The notes beneath the pieces were generated by a model. The model worked only from the letters and a program-made list of their open reading frames with translations, did not search any database and was not told the origin of the DNA. A stretch of 42,413 nucleotides of DNA from Bacteroidales bacterium UBA4243 (GTDB taxonomy: Bacteria > Bacteroidota > Bacteroidia > Bacteroidales > F082). The stretch lies in the NCBI GenBank assembly GCA_002396205.1, contig DGXB01000096.1, positions 1 to 42,413 on the forward strand. The letters are read 5' to 3'. This document shows positions 17,068-24,561 of this stretch, in pieces (within the stretch, counting starts at the first letter, position 1; the number at the start of each line of letters is the position of its first letter). Position numbers and translations under genes: made by a program.

Positions 17068-17112
17068 GATTGTAATTTTTATTCTACATTGAATTTGAGT
17101 TCATATTTTGGG

Positions 17113-17120
17113 CAAAGTTA
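17113..17120 (-). promoter_or_regulatory. -7 box of the GAPDH gene
   Basis: TAACTTTG on the minus strand fits TAnnTTTG and lies 46 bp before the GAPDH ATG. It shares a 162-bp spacer with a divergent box at 17203. Confidence 0.55.
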
Positions 17121-17202
17121 GGGATTATTTTCGAGCCGCCAAGCGAAATATTTAAAAAAATGATTTTTGTGCCCAAAAAGGCTGGGATTAGCGCCGATTT
17201 TG

Positions 17203-17210
17203 TAATTTTG
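17203..17210 (+). promoter_or_regulatory. -7 box of the cysteine desulfidase-like gene
   Basis: TAATTTTG fits TAnnTTTG and ends 19 bp before the ATG at 17230. No well-placed -33 TTTG is visible. Confidence 0.55.
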
Positions 17211-17229
17211 CGCCCAAATTCACAAAACG

Positions 17230-18498
17230 ATGGAAAAAAGCGATTGTCTTTATAACTCCTATTTGAATATACTTAAGGAAGAGCTTGTGCCCGCCATGGG
17301 CTGCACCGAACCGATTTGCCTGGCCTATGCCGCCGCCAAAGCCCGCAAGGTCTTAGGCTCGCTGCCTAAAAAGGTCGAGATTGAGGCCAGTGGCAACATT
17401 ATCAAGAATGTGAAGAGCGTCATCGTGCCCAACACCGACGGCATGAAGGGCTTGAAGGCCTCCGTGGCCGCAGGCATCGTGGCCGGCAAGCCCGAAAAGG
17501 TGCTTGAGGTCATCGCCGACGTGAAGCCCGAACAGAAGAAAGACATCGCCGACTTCCTCGAAAACACACCTATTGTGGTTAAACCTTTGGATTGCGTCGC
17601 CCGTTTGGACGTCACCGTGCGCCTCTTCGACGGCGAACACAGCGCCATGGTCCGCATTGCAGGGCATCACACCAACATCGTTTGCGTCAAGAAAGACGAC
17701 GAGACGCTTTTCGACTGTCCTTGCTCCGACACCAACGCCAACATGACCGACCGCAGCTGCCTCAAGATGGACAAGATCTACGACTTCGCCTCCACCGCCG
17801 ACATCGAAGACCTGCGTCCCATCATTGGGCGACAGATGACCTTCAACAAGGCCATCGCCATGGAAGGCTTGAAGAACGACTGGGGCGCCAACGTGGGCAG
17901 CACCATCCTGCGTTGTGGCGTCGACATCCGCCAAAAGGCCAAGGCCTGGGCCGCCGCTGGCAGCGACGCCCGCATGAGCGGCTGCGAGATGCCCGTCATC
18001 ATCAACTCGGGCAGCGGCAACCAAGGCATGACGGTGTGCCTGCCCGTCCTCGCCTTCGCCGAAGAGTTCAACGTCGATGAGGAACGCACCATCCGCGCCG
18101 TGGCTTTGTCGAACCTCGTGGCCATCCACCAAAAGACCGGCATCGGCAGGCTCTCGGCCTACTGTGGCGCCGTCAGCGCGGGCTGTGCCTCGGGCTGCGG
18201 CATCGCCTTCCTCTTCGGTCACGGTCTCGACGTCATCGAACACACTTTGGAGAACGCCCTCGGCATGGCCGCCGGCATCGTGTGCGACGGCGCCAAGCCT
18301 TCGTGCGCGGGCAAGATCGCCCTTTCGGTCGAGGCCGGACTGCTCGGCTTCGAGATGAGCAAGCACGGCGACAACCTGCTGGGCGGCGATGGCATCATCG
18401 GCTGCGACGCCGAAGAGACCATCGACCACATCGGCCGCCTCGGTCGCCTCGGCATGAAGGAGACCGACGTGGAGATCCTTAAGATTATGGTGGAATAA
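17230..18498 (+). CDS. cyuA: L-cysteine desulfidase family protein (CyuA/YhaM, UPF0597)
   Basis: Members of this family (serine-dehydratase alpha-like fold with an oxygen-sensitive iron-sulfur cluster) break L-cysteine into pyruvate, ammonia and sulfide. The 422 residues contain MGCTEP (C25), SGCEMP (C252) followed by INSGSGNQG, the cysteine-rich AVSAGCASGCGIA (C319, C323), and CDGAKPSCAGK (C352, C359). Several of these cysteines probably hold the cluster; which ones is not deducible here. No membrane or signal segments are present, so it acts in the cytoplasm. It probably forms an operon with the small membrane protein 14 bp downstream. Substrate assignment rests on the family. Confidence 0.88.
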   Translation: MEKSDCLYNSYLNILKEELVPAMGCTEPICLAYAAAKARKVLGSLPKKVEIEASGNIIKNVKSVIVPNTDGMKGLKASVAAGIVAGKPEKVLEVIADVKPEQKKDIADFLENTPIVVKPLDCVARLDVTVRLFDGEHSAMVRIAGHHTNIVCVKKDDETLFDCPCSDTNANMTDRSCLKMDKIYDFASTADIEDLRPIIGRQMTFNKAIAMEGLKNDWGANVGSTILRCGVDIRQKAKAWAAAGSDARMSGCEMPVIINSGSGNQGMTVCLPVLAFAEEFNVDEERTIRAVALSNLVAIHQKTGIGRLSAYCGAVSAGCASGCGIAFLFGHGLDVIEHTLENALGMAAGIVCDGAKPSCAGKIALSVEAGLLGFEMSKHGDNLLGGDGIIGCDAEETIDHIGRLGRLGMKETDVEILKIMVE

Positions 18499-18512
18499 TC
18501 TTATTGGAAACC

Positions 18513-18938
18513 ATGCAGAACTTTGGGATGTCCATGCTATGGTTTTGGGTGGCCTATTTCGTAGTGACCATCATCGGAATCATGCACACCATCTTTAATA
18601 TTGTCGTACTGAAATACAGTTCGATGAAAGAAGGACCCGGCATGGGCGAAGGCTACGAGAAGACCAAGCCTTGGCATCCACTTTACAACATCATTTTCTT
18701 TTCCTTGTTCGGTTGGCTCTATATGCACGCCCTCACCGACCCTACTCTTTCCGAAGCCTTAACAACAGGGGCGATTTGGGTCTCCATCTGTATCGTCTTC
18801 GACTTCTTCGGATGGGTACTTATCAAGCATCCTTGGAGCCTGACCTTCAAACAGTTCTATGTCGAATACCAGCCTTGGATCACTTTGGTCTACATGGCCA
18901 TATTCTTGGGGCCAGTGGTGGGATATTTACTGCTTTGA
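18513..18938 (+). CDS. Small four-helix membrane protein, unknown function
   Basis: A 141-residue protein with four hydrophobic segments: WFWVAYFVVTIIGIMHTIF near the N-terminus, IIFFSLFGWLYMHAL, IWVSICIVFDFFGWVLI, and WITLVYMAIFLGPVVGYLL at the end. I know no family for it. The ATG at 18513-18515 is preferred to the TTG three codons earlier. It starts 14 bp after the desulfidase gene and is probably co-transcribed; a role in transport or envelope maintenance linked to cysteine use would be a guess. Its stop is directly adjacent to that of the convergent threonine aldolase gene, leaving no room for a separate terminator. Confidence 0.75.
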   Translation: MQNFGMSMLWFWVAYFVVTIIGIMHTIFNIVVLKYSSMKEGPGMGEGYEKTKPWHPLYNIIFFSLFGWLYMHALTDPTLSEALTTGAIWVSICIVFDFFGWVLIKHPWSLTFKQFYVEYQPWITLVYMAIFLGPVVGYLLL

Positions 18939-19967
18939 TTAGGCTTTAATCAATTTCTTCAAAGTTTCAACAAACTTTTCAATATCCTCCTCCGTCGTGT
19001 CGAACGCGCACATCCAACGGACCACGTCGGCGTCTTCGTCCCAGTCGTAGAAGAAATAATGGTTTTGCAGCTCCTTCCACACCTTACGGGGCAGCTGGGC
19101 AAATACACCGTTCGCCTGAACGGGATAGACGACCTTGACTCCCGGTATGTCCTTCACAGCTTGGTATAGCAACTGCGCCATCTTGTTGCTGTGTTCGGCG
19201 TTACGCTTCCAAAGGTCGTTCTCGAAATAGGCATCGAACTGGGCCGCGATGAAACGCATCTTCGAGCAGAGCTGCATGGCCTGCTTGCGACGGTACTTGA
19301 AGTCGGGGCAGACGTCGGGGTTGAGCAGCACCACAGCCTCTCCCATCATCAGACCGTTCTTGGTGCCGCCAAACGAGACGGCATCCACGCCAAGGTCGGT
19401 GGTCATCTCCTTGAAGGTGCAGCCCAACGCCACGGCAGCGTTGCCCAGACGGGCACCGTCCACGTGGACATACATGTTGTATTCTCGCGCCAAGCCCACG
19501 ATAGCCTTAATCTCATCCAAAGTATATAAGGTGCCCAACTCGGTAGGCTGCGTGATGCTGATGACCTTCGGCTGCGAGTGGTGCTCGAAACCAAAGCCAT
19601 GCAGACGCTTCTTGATCAAATCAGGCGGCAGCTTGCCGTCGGGCGTGTCGACCGTCAGCAGGCGGCAGCCCACGACGCGCTGTGGCGCACCACATTCGTC
19701 GACGTTGATATGGGCGGTCTCGGCACACACCACGGCCTCGTGTGAATGGACCATGGCGTCGATGCAAAGGGTGTTGCACCCCGTGCCGTTGAAGGCGAAA
19801 AACACCCTCGCCTGCTCGCCAAACAGCTGCTTGAACTTCCGTTCCGTTGCAGCACAATATTCATCATCGCCGTAGGCCAAGGCGTGTTCTTGGTTCACAC
19901 GGGCGATGGCTTCCAACACCTCGGGACATACGCCCGAATGGTTGTCGCTTCCGAATCCTCTTTTCAT
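18939..19967 (-). CDS. ltaE: Low-specificity L-threonine aldolase
   Basis: A PLP enzyme of fold type I that splits L-threonine or L-allo-threonine into glycine and acetaldehyde. The 342 residues show the N-terminal FGSDNHSGVCPEVLEA, the PLP-ring Asp in HVDGARLGNA (D170, R173), and the Schiff-base Lys203 in SFGGTKNG. The closing region (DVVRWMCAFDTTEEDIEKF) is standard for the family. It is cytoplasmic. The ATG at 19965-19967 is directly preceded by a spacer with a strong inverted repeat, and glmM lies upstream. Confidence 0.93.
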   Translation of the reverse strand: MKRGFGSDNHSGVCPEVLEAIARVNQEHALAYGDDEYCAATERKFKQLFGEQARVFFAFNGTGCNTLCIDAMVHSHEAVVCAETAHINVDECGAPQRVVGCRLLTVDTPDGKLPPDLIKKRLHGFGFEHHSQPKVISITQPTELGTLYTLDEIKAIVGLAREYNMYVHVDGARLGNAAVALGCTFKEMTTDLGVDAVSFGGTKNGLMMGEAVVLLNPDVCPDFKYRRKQAMQLCSKMRFIAAQFDAYFENDLWKRNAEHSNKMAQLLYQAVKDIPGVKVVYPVQANGVFAQLPRKVWKELQNHYFFYDWDEDADVVRWMCAFDTTEEDIEKFVETLKKLIKA

Positions 19968-19980
19968 ATTTTTTGACTTC

Positions 19981-20033
19981 GGGACTGCGAGACTTCGGGA
20001 CTTCGTGGCAATGACTCGTGGTCTCGCAGTCCC
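19981..20033. repeat. 13-bp perfect inverted repeat in the ltaE-glmM spacer
   Basis: GGGACTGCGAGAC (19981-19993) and its exact complement GTCTCGCAGTCCC (20021-20033) flank a 27-bp loop that itself repeats GACTTCGGGACTTCG. On the minus strand it lies between the glmM stop and the ltaE start. It lacks a T-run, so it is more likely a dispersed repeat or mRNA-stabilising hairpin than a terminator. Confidence 0.6.
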
Positions 20034-20050
20034 GCAGTCTCGCAGTCAAA

Positions 20051-21433
20051 TTATACCATTTTCTTTGCTTCTTCAAGTATCATATTCGCAAAACGCTCGG
20101 CCTCGGCTTCGGTCTTGCCTTCGGAATAAATACGAATGATCGGCTCGGTGTTCGACTTGCGCAGATGCACCCAACCTTCCTCGAAGTCGATTTTCACGCC
20201 GTCGATGGTGGTCACCTGCTCGTCCTTGAACTTCTCGGCAAACTTGGCTAAGATACCGTCCACATCGGTGGTAGGCGTCAGCTGGATCTTGTTCTTCGAC
20301 ATAAAATAAGCCGGATATTCCTTCTTCAGCTCCGAGCATTTCACCTTCTTTTCGGCCAACTGGGTCAGGAACAAGGCCGTGCCTACGAGAGCATCGCGGC
20401 CATAGTGCAACTCGGGATAGATGACGCCTCCGTTGCCTTCGCCACCGATGACAGCGCCCACTTCCTTCATCTTCTCCACCACGTTGACTTCACCAACGGC
20501 AGCGGCAAAGTACTGTTGACCATGCTTTTGGGTGACGTCTCTTAAAGCGCGAGTTGAAGAAAGATTGCTCACCGTCGGGCCTGGGGTGTGCTTCAGGATA
20601 AAGTCGGCCACCGAAACCAAAGTGTATTCCTCGCCAAACAGCTCACCGTCTTCCTTGACGAAGACCAGACGGTCGACGTCGGGGTCGACGACCACGCCGA
20701 AGTCGCAGCCTTGCTCCTTGACGTAGCGGCAGATGTCGGTCAGGTTCTGGGCCAAGGGTTCGGGCGTATGGGCGAATTTGCCCGTAGGCTCGCAGTTGAG
20801 TTCCAGCACTTCCTTCACGCCTAAGGCGCGCAGCATCTTCGGGATGGCGATGCCACCCGTCGAGTTGACCGCATCCACGGCGACCTTGAAGTTTGCTTTC
20901 TCAATCACTTCCTTGTTGACCAAAGGCAGCTGGCACACCATCTCCACATGTTTGTCCATCCAGCCGTCAATTTGTTGATAGCTACCGATTTCTTCAATCG
21001 GGACAAACTCAAAGTCGTCCTTTGCGGCCACATCAAGCAACCAAGCCCCTTCGGCAGCGGAGATGAACTCGCCCTTATCATTCAAGAGTTTGAGGGCATT
21101 CCATTGCGCTGGGTTATGGCTGGCTGTGAGGATGATACCAGCGTCGGCTTTCAAGCCCGTGACAGCGATTTCTGTTGTAGGTGTGGTGCTCAGTCCTATG
21201 TCCAAGACGTCGGCTCCCATGGCCTGCAAGGTGCCACAAACCACTTGGTTCACAAGGAATCCAGAGAGTCGGGCATCGCGTCCGACCACGATTTTGGGCC
21301 GTTTTGCGCCACGGTGTTGGATGAATTTGACGAATGCAGCGGTGAATTTCACCATGTCGATTGGCGTGAGATTGTCGCCCGGCTGGCCGCCAATGGTGCC
21401 ACGAATGCCGGATATGGATTTGATCAGGGTCAT
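20051..21433 (-). CDS. glmM: Phosphoglucosamine mutase
   Basis: GlmM converts glucosamine-6-phosphate to glucosamine-1-phosphate for peptidoglycan and LPS precursors. The 460 residues show the alpha-D-phosphohexomutase landmarks: N-terminal SISGIRGTIGG, phosphoserine loop TASHNP (S105), the Mg-binding DPDVDR (D250, D252, D254), and C-terminal RKSNTEPIIRIYSEG for phosphate binding. Length and sequence fit the Bacteroidota GlmM group; phosphomannomutase activity cannot be ruled out. The start ATG is at 21431-21433. The spacer upstream (21434-21528) holds only short TTAGTTGTCAATT-type repeats and no obvious promoter. Confidence 0.9.
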   Translation of the reverse strand: MTLIKSISGIRGTIGGQPGDNLTPIDMVKFTAAFVKFIQHRGAKRPKIVVGRDARLSGFLVNQVVCGTLQAMGADVLDIGLSTTPTTEIAVTGLKADAGIILTASHNPAQWNALKLLNDKGEFISAAEGAWLLDVAAKDDFEFVPIEEIGSYQQIDGWMDKHVEMVCQLPLVNKEVIEKANFKVAVDAVNSTGGIAIPKMLRALGVKEVLELNCEPTGKFAHTPEPLAQNLTDICRYVKEQGCDFGVVVDPDVDRLVFVKEDGELFGEEYTLVSVADFILKHTPGPTVSNLSSTRALRDVTQKHGQQYFAAAVGEVNVVEKMKEVGAVIGGEGNGGVIYPELHYGRDALVGTALFLTQLAEKKVKCSELKKEYPAYFMSKNKIQLTPTTDVDGILAKFAEKFKDEQVTTIDGVKIDFEEGWVHLRKSNTEPIIRIYSEGKTEAEAERFANMILEEAKKMV

Positions 21434-21528
21434 TTTATCAGTTGTTAATTGTTAGTTGTCAATTATCAGTTGTAGAGCTGTCACAAATTCCCCTTCCAAA
21501 GAGGGCTGAGGGATTGGGCAGCCAATTT

Positions 21529-22632
21529 TCATTGTATCGCAAAATCAAGCATGATTGGATAATGGTCAGAAGCCTTGTAGCGTAATCGTTTGAAATTAAG
21601 TGGTTTCACCTTGTCGTTGGCCCAAATGTAATCAATGCGAAGCAGCGGCAACTTGCCGGCGTATGTCGGCTTGATGCCTCGCCCCACCTTGGTGAAGGTG
21701 TCAACGAAGCCCGCCTTCTGCATCTGACGGTAGTTGTACGACAGCGGCGGCTCGTTGAAATCGCCACACATAATGATAGGGCCTGACACGGGTGGCATCG
21801 TAGTCAGCACGTTCTTGAGCTCGTCGCTACGTCTCTGGAAGGCATAGCTCAGCTTGTGCAGCACCGTCTTCCCTATCGTGTCGAGGTCGTCCTTCTTGTC
21901 GGTCGAATTTATCAGGAGGTCGATTTCGGTATCCGTGATCATATATGAAAGCAGGTGCACGTTGGCCACATGGAACTTTCCCTTCTCGCCCGCATCCACC
22001 GTGACCATCACACCGTATGTGTTCTCTTGCCCAAAGCCCGACTCCTCGTCCACCTTGGTAATTGGGTATTTCGAGAAGACCACATTGCCTCCAAAATTGC
22101 TTTTCCTATTGTAGTAAATGTATTGGAAACCACAGCTTTCGGCAAAGTCCTCGATGCACTTCGGGCGCGACACCCCCGATTTGAAAGCGGCAAATTCTTG
22201 GCAACAAAGGATGTCGGGATTTTGGTCACGAACCTGGTTGGCCATCTGGTTCGCAAAATCCTCGCTGTCCGTTTTTCCGTCTATATGCTTGAACATGTGC
22301 ACGTTATAGCTCATGACACGGATGCTGTTGTCGGCTTCCTCCTTCGAGCCAAAAGAATACGACTTGTTGATGCCTGGTATGGCGACGAGCAAGGCCAAGA
22401 TGGAAATCCAGGCTTTCTTCGACCATAAAAGCAAAAGCAGAACAAGCACCACTATGTTGAAAATCAGGATTTCCCAGAAAGCAAGGCCAAACAACGTAGT
22501 CCAAATGAAGTGTTTCGGGTTGACATAGGCATTGAGGACACTCAACGCCATGGCCACAAAGCCGATGAGTGCCAAAATGGTCAGTACGAAGACCAACAGT
22601 TTCCCGAAAATCCCTCTCTCGCTTCTTTCCAT
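21529..22632 (-). CDS. Membrane-anchored endonuclease/exonuclease/phosphatase (EEP) family protein
   Basis: A 367-residue protein with three N-terminal hydrophobic segments (about 10-32, 42-70 and 73-88) followed by an EEP hydrolase domain. Signature residues are visible: RVMSYNVHMFK at the domain start, the metal-binding Glu in ILCCQEF, the Asp-Asn pair in MCGDFNEPP, and the terminal Asp-His in SDHYPI. The domain is likely periplasmic. Substrate cannot be told: the fold includes nucleases, lipid phosphatases and sphingomyelinases. It is the third gene of an operon, starting 1 bp after the rhomboid stop. Confidence 0.88.
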   Translation of the reverse strand: MERSERGIFGKLLVFVLTILALIGFVAMALSVLNAYVNPKHFIWTTLFGLAFWEILIFNIVVLVLLLLLWSKKAWISILALLVAIPGINKSYSFGSKEEADNSIRVMSYNVHMFKHIDGKTDSEDFANQMANQVRDQNPDILCCQEFAAFKSGVSRPKCIEDFAESCGFQYIYYNRKSNFGGNVVFSKYPITKVDEESGFGQENTYGVMVTVDAGEKGKFHVANVHLLSYMITDTEIDLLINSTDKKDDLDTIGKTVLHKLSYAFQRRSDELKNVLTTMPPVSGPIIMCGDFNEPPLSYNYRQMQKAGFVDTFTKVGRGIKPTYAGKLPLLRIDYIWANDKVKPLNFKRLRYKASDHYPIMLDFAIQ

Positions 22633-22633
22633 G

Positions 22634-23554
22634 TCATCTACTGTTTTTGAAAAGGTATTCTTTCTCTTCTTGCGTCAGGCTGCCGTAGCCGCTTTTCGCG
22701 ATCTTGTCCAAAATCACGTCTATATTGCGCTCTTTCTCAGCCTTTTGTCGGTTATATTCCTCATCTGAGCGCGGCACTTCGGGTTCATCGTGGATTTCCT
22801 CGTAAGGCGTATATTCCATCTTCGGTTTCCGTTTCGGGAAATTGAAAATGCCCTTCAAACTGAAGTCGTTGCGCAACAGCAGGCCATACACGAAACCGAA
22901 CAAGGCTCCTCCAAGATGTGCGATGTGTCCGCCAGGGTTCTCCGCCGAGATGCTCAACAAGTCGATGACGACCAAGGCAATGGCCAACCACTTGAATTTC
23001 AGTTGCCCGAAAAACATCAGGTTCAGTCCATAATCGGGTTTGTAGGTCGCGGCGGCCACCAAAACGGCCAGCACCGAAGCCGAAGCTCCAAGGGCCACGG
23101 CAGCGTATCGAGCGGTCTCGAAAACGGGGAAAACGTTGTAGGCCAAAACGAAAAACAGCGCCCCCGTCAAGCCGCCCAGTCCGTAAGTCCAGGCCAACTG
23201 TTTATCGGACAAGAATTGCGTGAAAATCCGTCCGCCAAACCACAGCATCCACATGTTGAAAAACAGGTGCCAAAAGCGTTCATGCAAAAGCATGTAGGTG
23301 ACCACCGTCCAAGGCCGATGCGCCAACACCGAGAGGTCGGCAGGCACCGAGAGCCACTTCACCAAGAGATTGGGCCCCGGCGATTTGTAGAGCCAAAGGA
23401 ACAAATTGGAAAAGGCCACCATAATCCAAACGGCCACATTGATGACAATGAGGTAGTTAAGCACTGATTTCTGGCTGAAGAAGCCCTTCATCGTGCCGCC
23501 AAAATTAGGCCGACCGAAACGGAAGCCGCCGTATGGGTTATTGGGGTTGGTCAT
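22634..23554 (-). CDS. Rhomboid family intramembrane serine protease (long form)
   Basis: This 306-residue protein has a short glycine-rich N-terminus, six predicted helices, and a cytoplasmic tail of about 80 charged residues. The rhomboid core has HERFWHLFFNMWMLW (first helix pair), the serine helix LGASASVLAV (S158) and the His helix GGHIAHLGG (H213). The usual GxSG is GASA here, so the catalytic Ser is kept but the glycine after it is replaced. Rhomboids cleave membrane proteins within the bilayer. The tail (RSDEEYNRQKAEKERNID) may be a coiled coil. It overlaps the upstream rhomboid by 17 bp, so the two are co-translated. Confidence 0.9.
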   Translation of the reverse strand: MTNPNNPYGGFRFGRPNFGGTMKGFFSQKSVLNYLIVINVAVWIMVAFSNLFLWLYKSPGPNLLVKWLSVPADLSVLAHRPWTVVTYMLLHERFWHLFFNMWMLWFGGRIFTQFLSDKQLAWTYGLGGLTGALFFVLAYNVFPVFETARYAAVALGASASVLAVLVAAATYKPDYGLNLMFFGQLKFKWLAIALVVIDLLSISAENPGGHIAHLGGALFGFVYGLLLRNDFSLKGIFNFPKRKPKMEYTPYEEIHDEPEVPRSDEEYNRQKAEKERNIDVILDKIAKSGYGSLTQEEKEYLFKNSR

Positions 23555-24239
23555 AGAGCGTTCCTTTCTTTTTCCAATGCAGAATCAGCAAAAGGCCAAA
23601 CAACATGCCGCCGAGGTGTGCGAAATGGGCGATGTTGCCATTGCTGAAGAAACCGCTGAGCACCTCGATGACCGCATAGCCAATCACAAACCACTTGGCC
23701 TTGATGGGAAACAGGAAATAGAGGTAGATCATCGCGTTGGGGAACAACATGCCGAAAGCCAACAAAAGGCCATAAATGGCTCCCGACGCGCCCACGGTGT
23801 TCATCATGTTGAGGTAGCCGTCCATCGAAAGCACACGACCGCCGCCCATGTTCACGCTGGCATAGTCGGCCAGAGTGGTCGTGTATTGGATGTATTGCAC
23901 CGCCTCCTGACACAAACCCGCGCCAAGCCCGCAAACCAAATAGAAAACCAGGAAGCGCTTGGCTCCCCAAATGTTCTCGATCGTGTTGCCAAACATCCAG
24001 AGGGCGAACATGTTGAAGAACAAATGCTCGAAGTTGGCGTGCATGAACATGTAGGTGAACAGCTGGTAGAACCTAAAATTGCTTGCCTTGAAGAAATGAA
24101 GGCCGAGGATTTCCGTCAAGTCGATGTGGAACCGATTCAACGTAAAAGTGGCCAAAAACATCAAGACATTGATAATCAGCAGGTACTTCACCACGGGCGG
24201 CAACACCCTGAAACCGGTTGGACTGTATTGTTCGTTCAT
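23538..24239 (-). CDS. Rhomboid family intramembrane serine protease (short form)
   Basis: A 233-residue six-helix rhomboid with the classical residues: HANFEHLFFNMFALWMFG, the serine motif GASG (S152) and the histidine in NIAHFAHLGG (H208). It is the first gene of a three-gene operon (rhomboid, rhomboid, EEP hydrolase) and its 3' end overlaps the next start by 17 bp. Together they suggest a paired membrane-proteolysis unit; a heterodimer is possible but unproven. The upstream spacer is repeat-rich, and no TAnnTTTG box was recognised close to the ATG at 24237-24239. Confidence 0.93.
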   Translation of the reverse strand: MNEQYSPTGFRVLPPVVKYLLIINVLMFLATFTLNRFHIDLTEILGLHFFKASNFRFYQLFTYMFMHANFEHLFFNMFALWMFGNTIENIWGAKRFLVFYLVCGLGAGLCQEAVQYIQYTTTLADYASVNMGGGRVLSMDGYLNMMNTVGASGAIYGLLLAFGMLFPNAMIYLYFLFPIKAKWFVIGYAVIEVLSGFFSNGNIAHFAHLGGMLFGLLLILHWKKKGTLYDQPQ

Positions 24240-24245
24240 TTTCTC

Positions 24246-24313
24246 GGATTTAAAGATTTAAGATTCAAAGATTCAATATTTAAAGATTTAAAAATTCAAG
24301 ATTTAAAAATTCA
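24246..24313. repeat. AT-rich simple repeat (AAAGATTTAAGATTC type)
   Basis: Imperfect copies of a roughly 10-16 bp AAAGATTTAA/GATTC unit lie immediately upstream of the short rhomboid. The block is almost free of G and C and contrasts with neighbouring DNA. It is non-coding and may overlap the promoter of the rhomboid operon. Confidence 0.6.
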
Positions 24314-24364
24314 TCATTCCAAACTCTGGACTGCTTCGTGCCTCGCAGTGACGCAAAGCGAGTC

Positions 24365-24555
24365 AACTACTAACTACTAACTACTAACTACTAACTGCTA
24401 ACTACCAACTGCTAACTGCTAACTGCTAACTGCTAACTACCAACTACTAACTACTAACTACTAACTACTAACTACTAACTACTAACTACCAACTACTAAC
24501 CACCAACTACCAACTACTAACTCTAAACTACTCTAAACTCTCAACTCTCAACTAC
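24365..24555. repeat. Heptanucleotide tandem array (AACTACT)
   Basis: About 22 near-perfect copies of a 7-bp unit (AACTACT, with AACTGCT and AACTACC variants) run from 24365 to about 24520, then decay into CTCTAAACTACTCTAAACT-type sequence up to the mutL stop at 24562. Every frame contains TAA or TAG stops, so it is non-coding. It occupies most of the 322-bp spacer between the mutL 3' end and the rhomboid operon. Copy number is likely to vary by slippage. Confidence 0.9.
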
Positions 24556-24561
24556 TCTAAA

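Noticed and set aside
17353..18429. 358-residue minus-strand ORF
   Set aside because: It is antisense to the cysteine desulfidase-like gene and has His/Gly/Ala/Asp-biased shadow composition.
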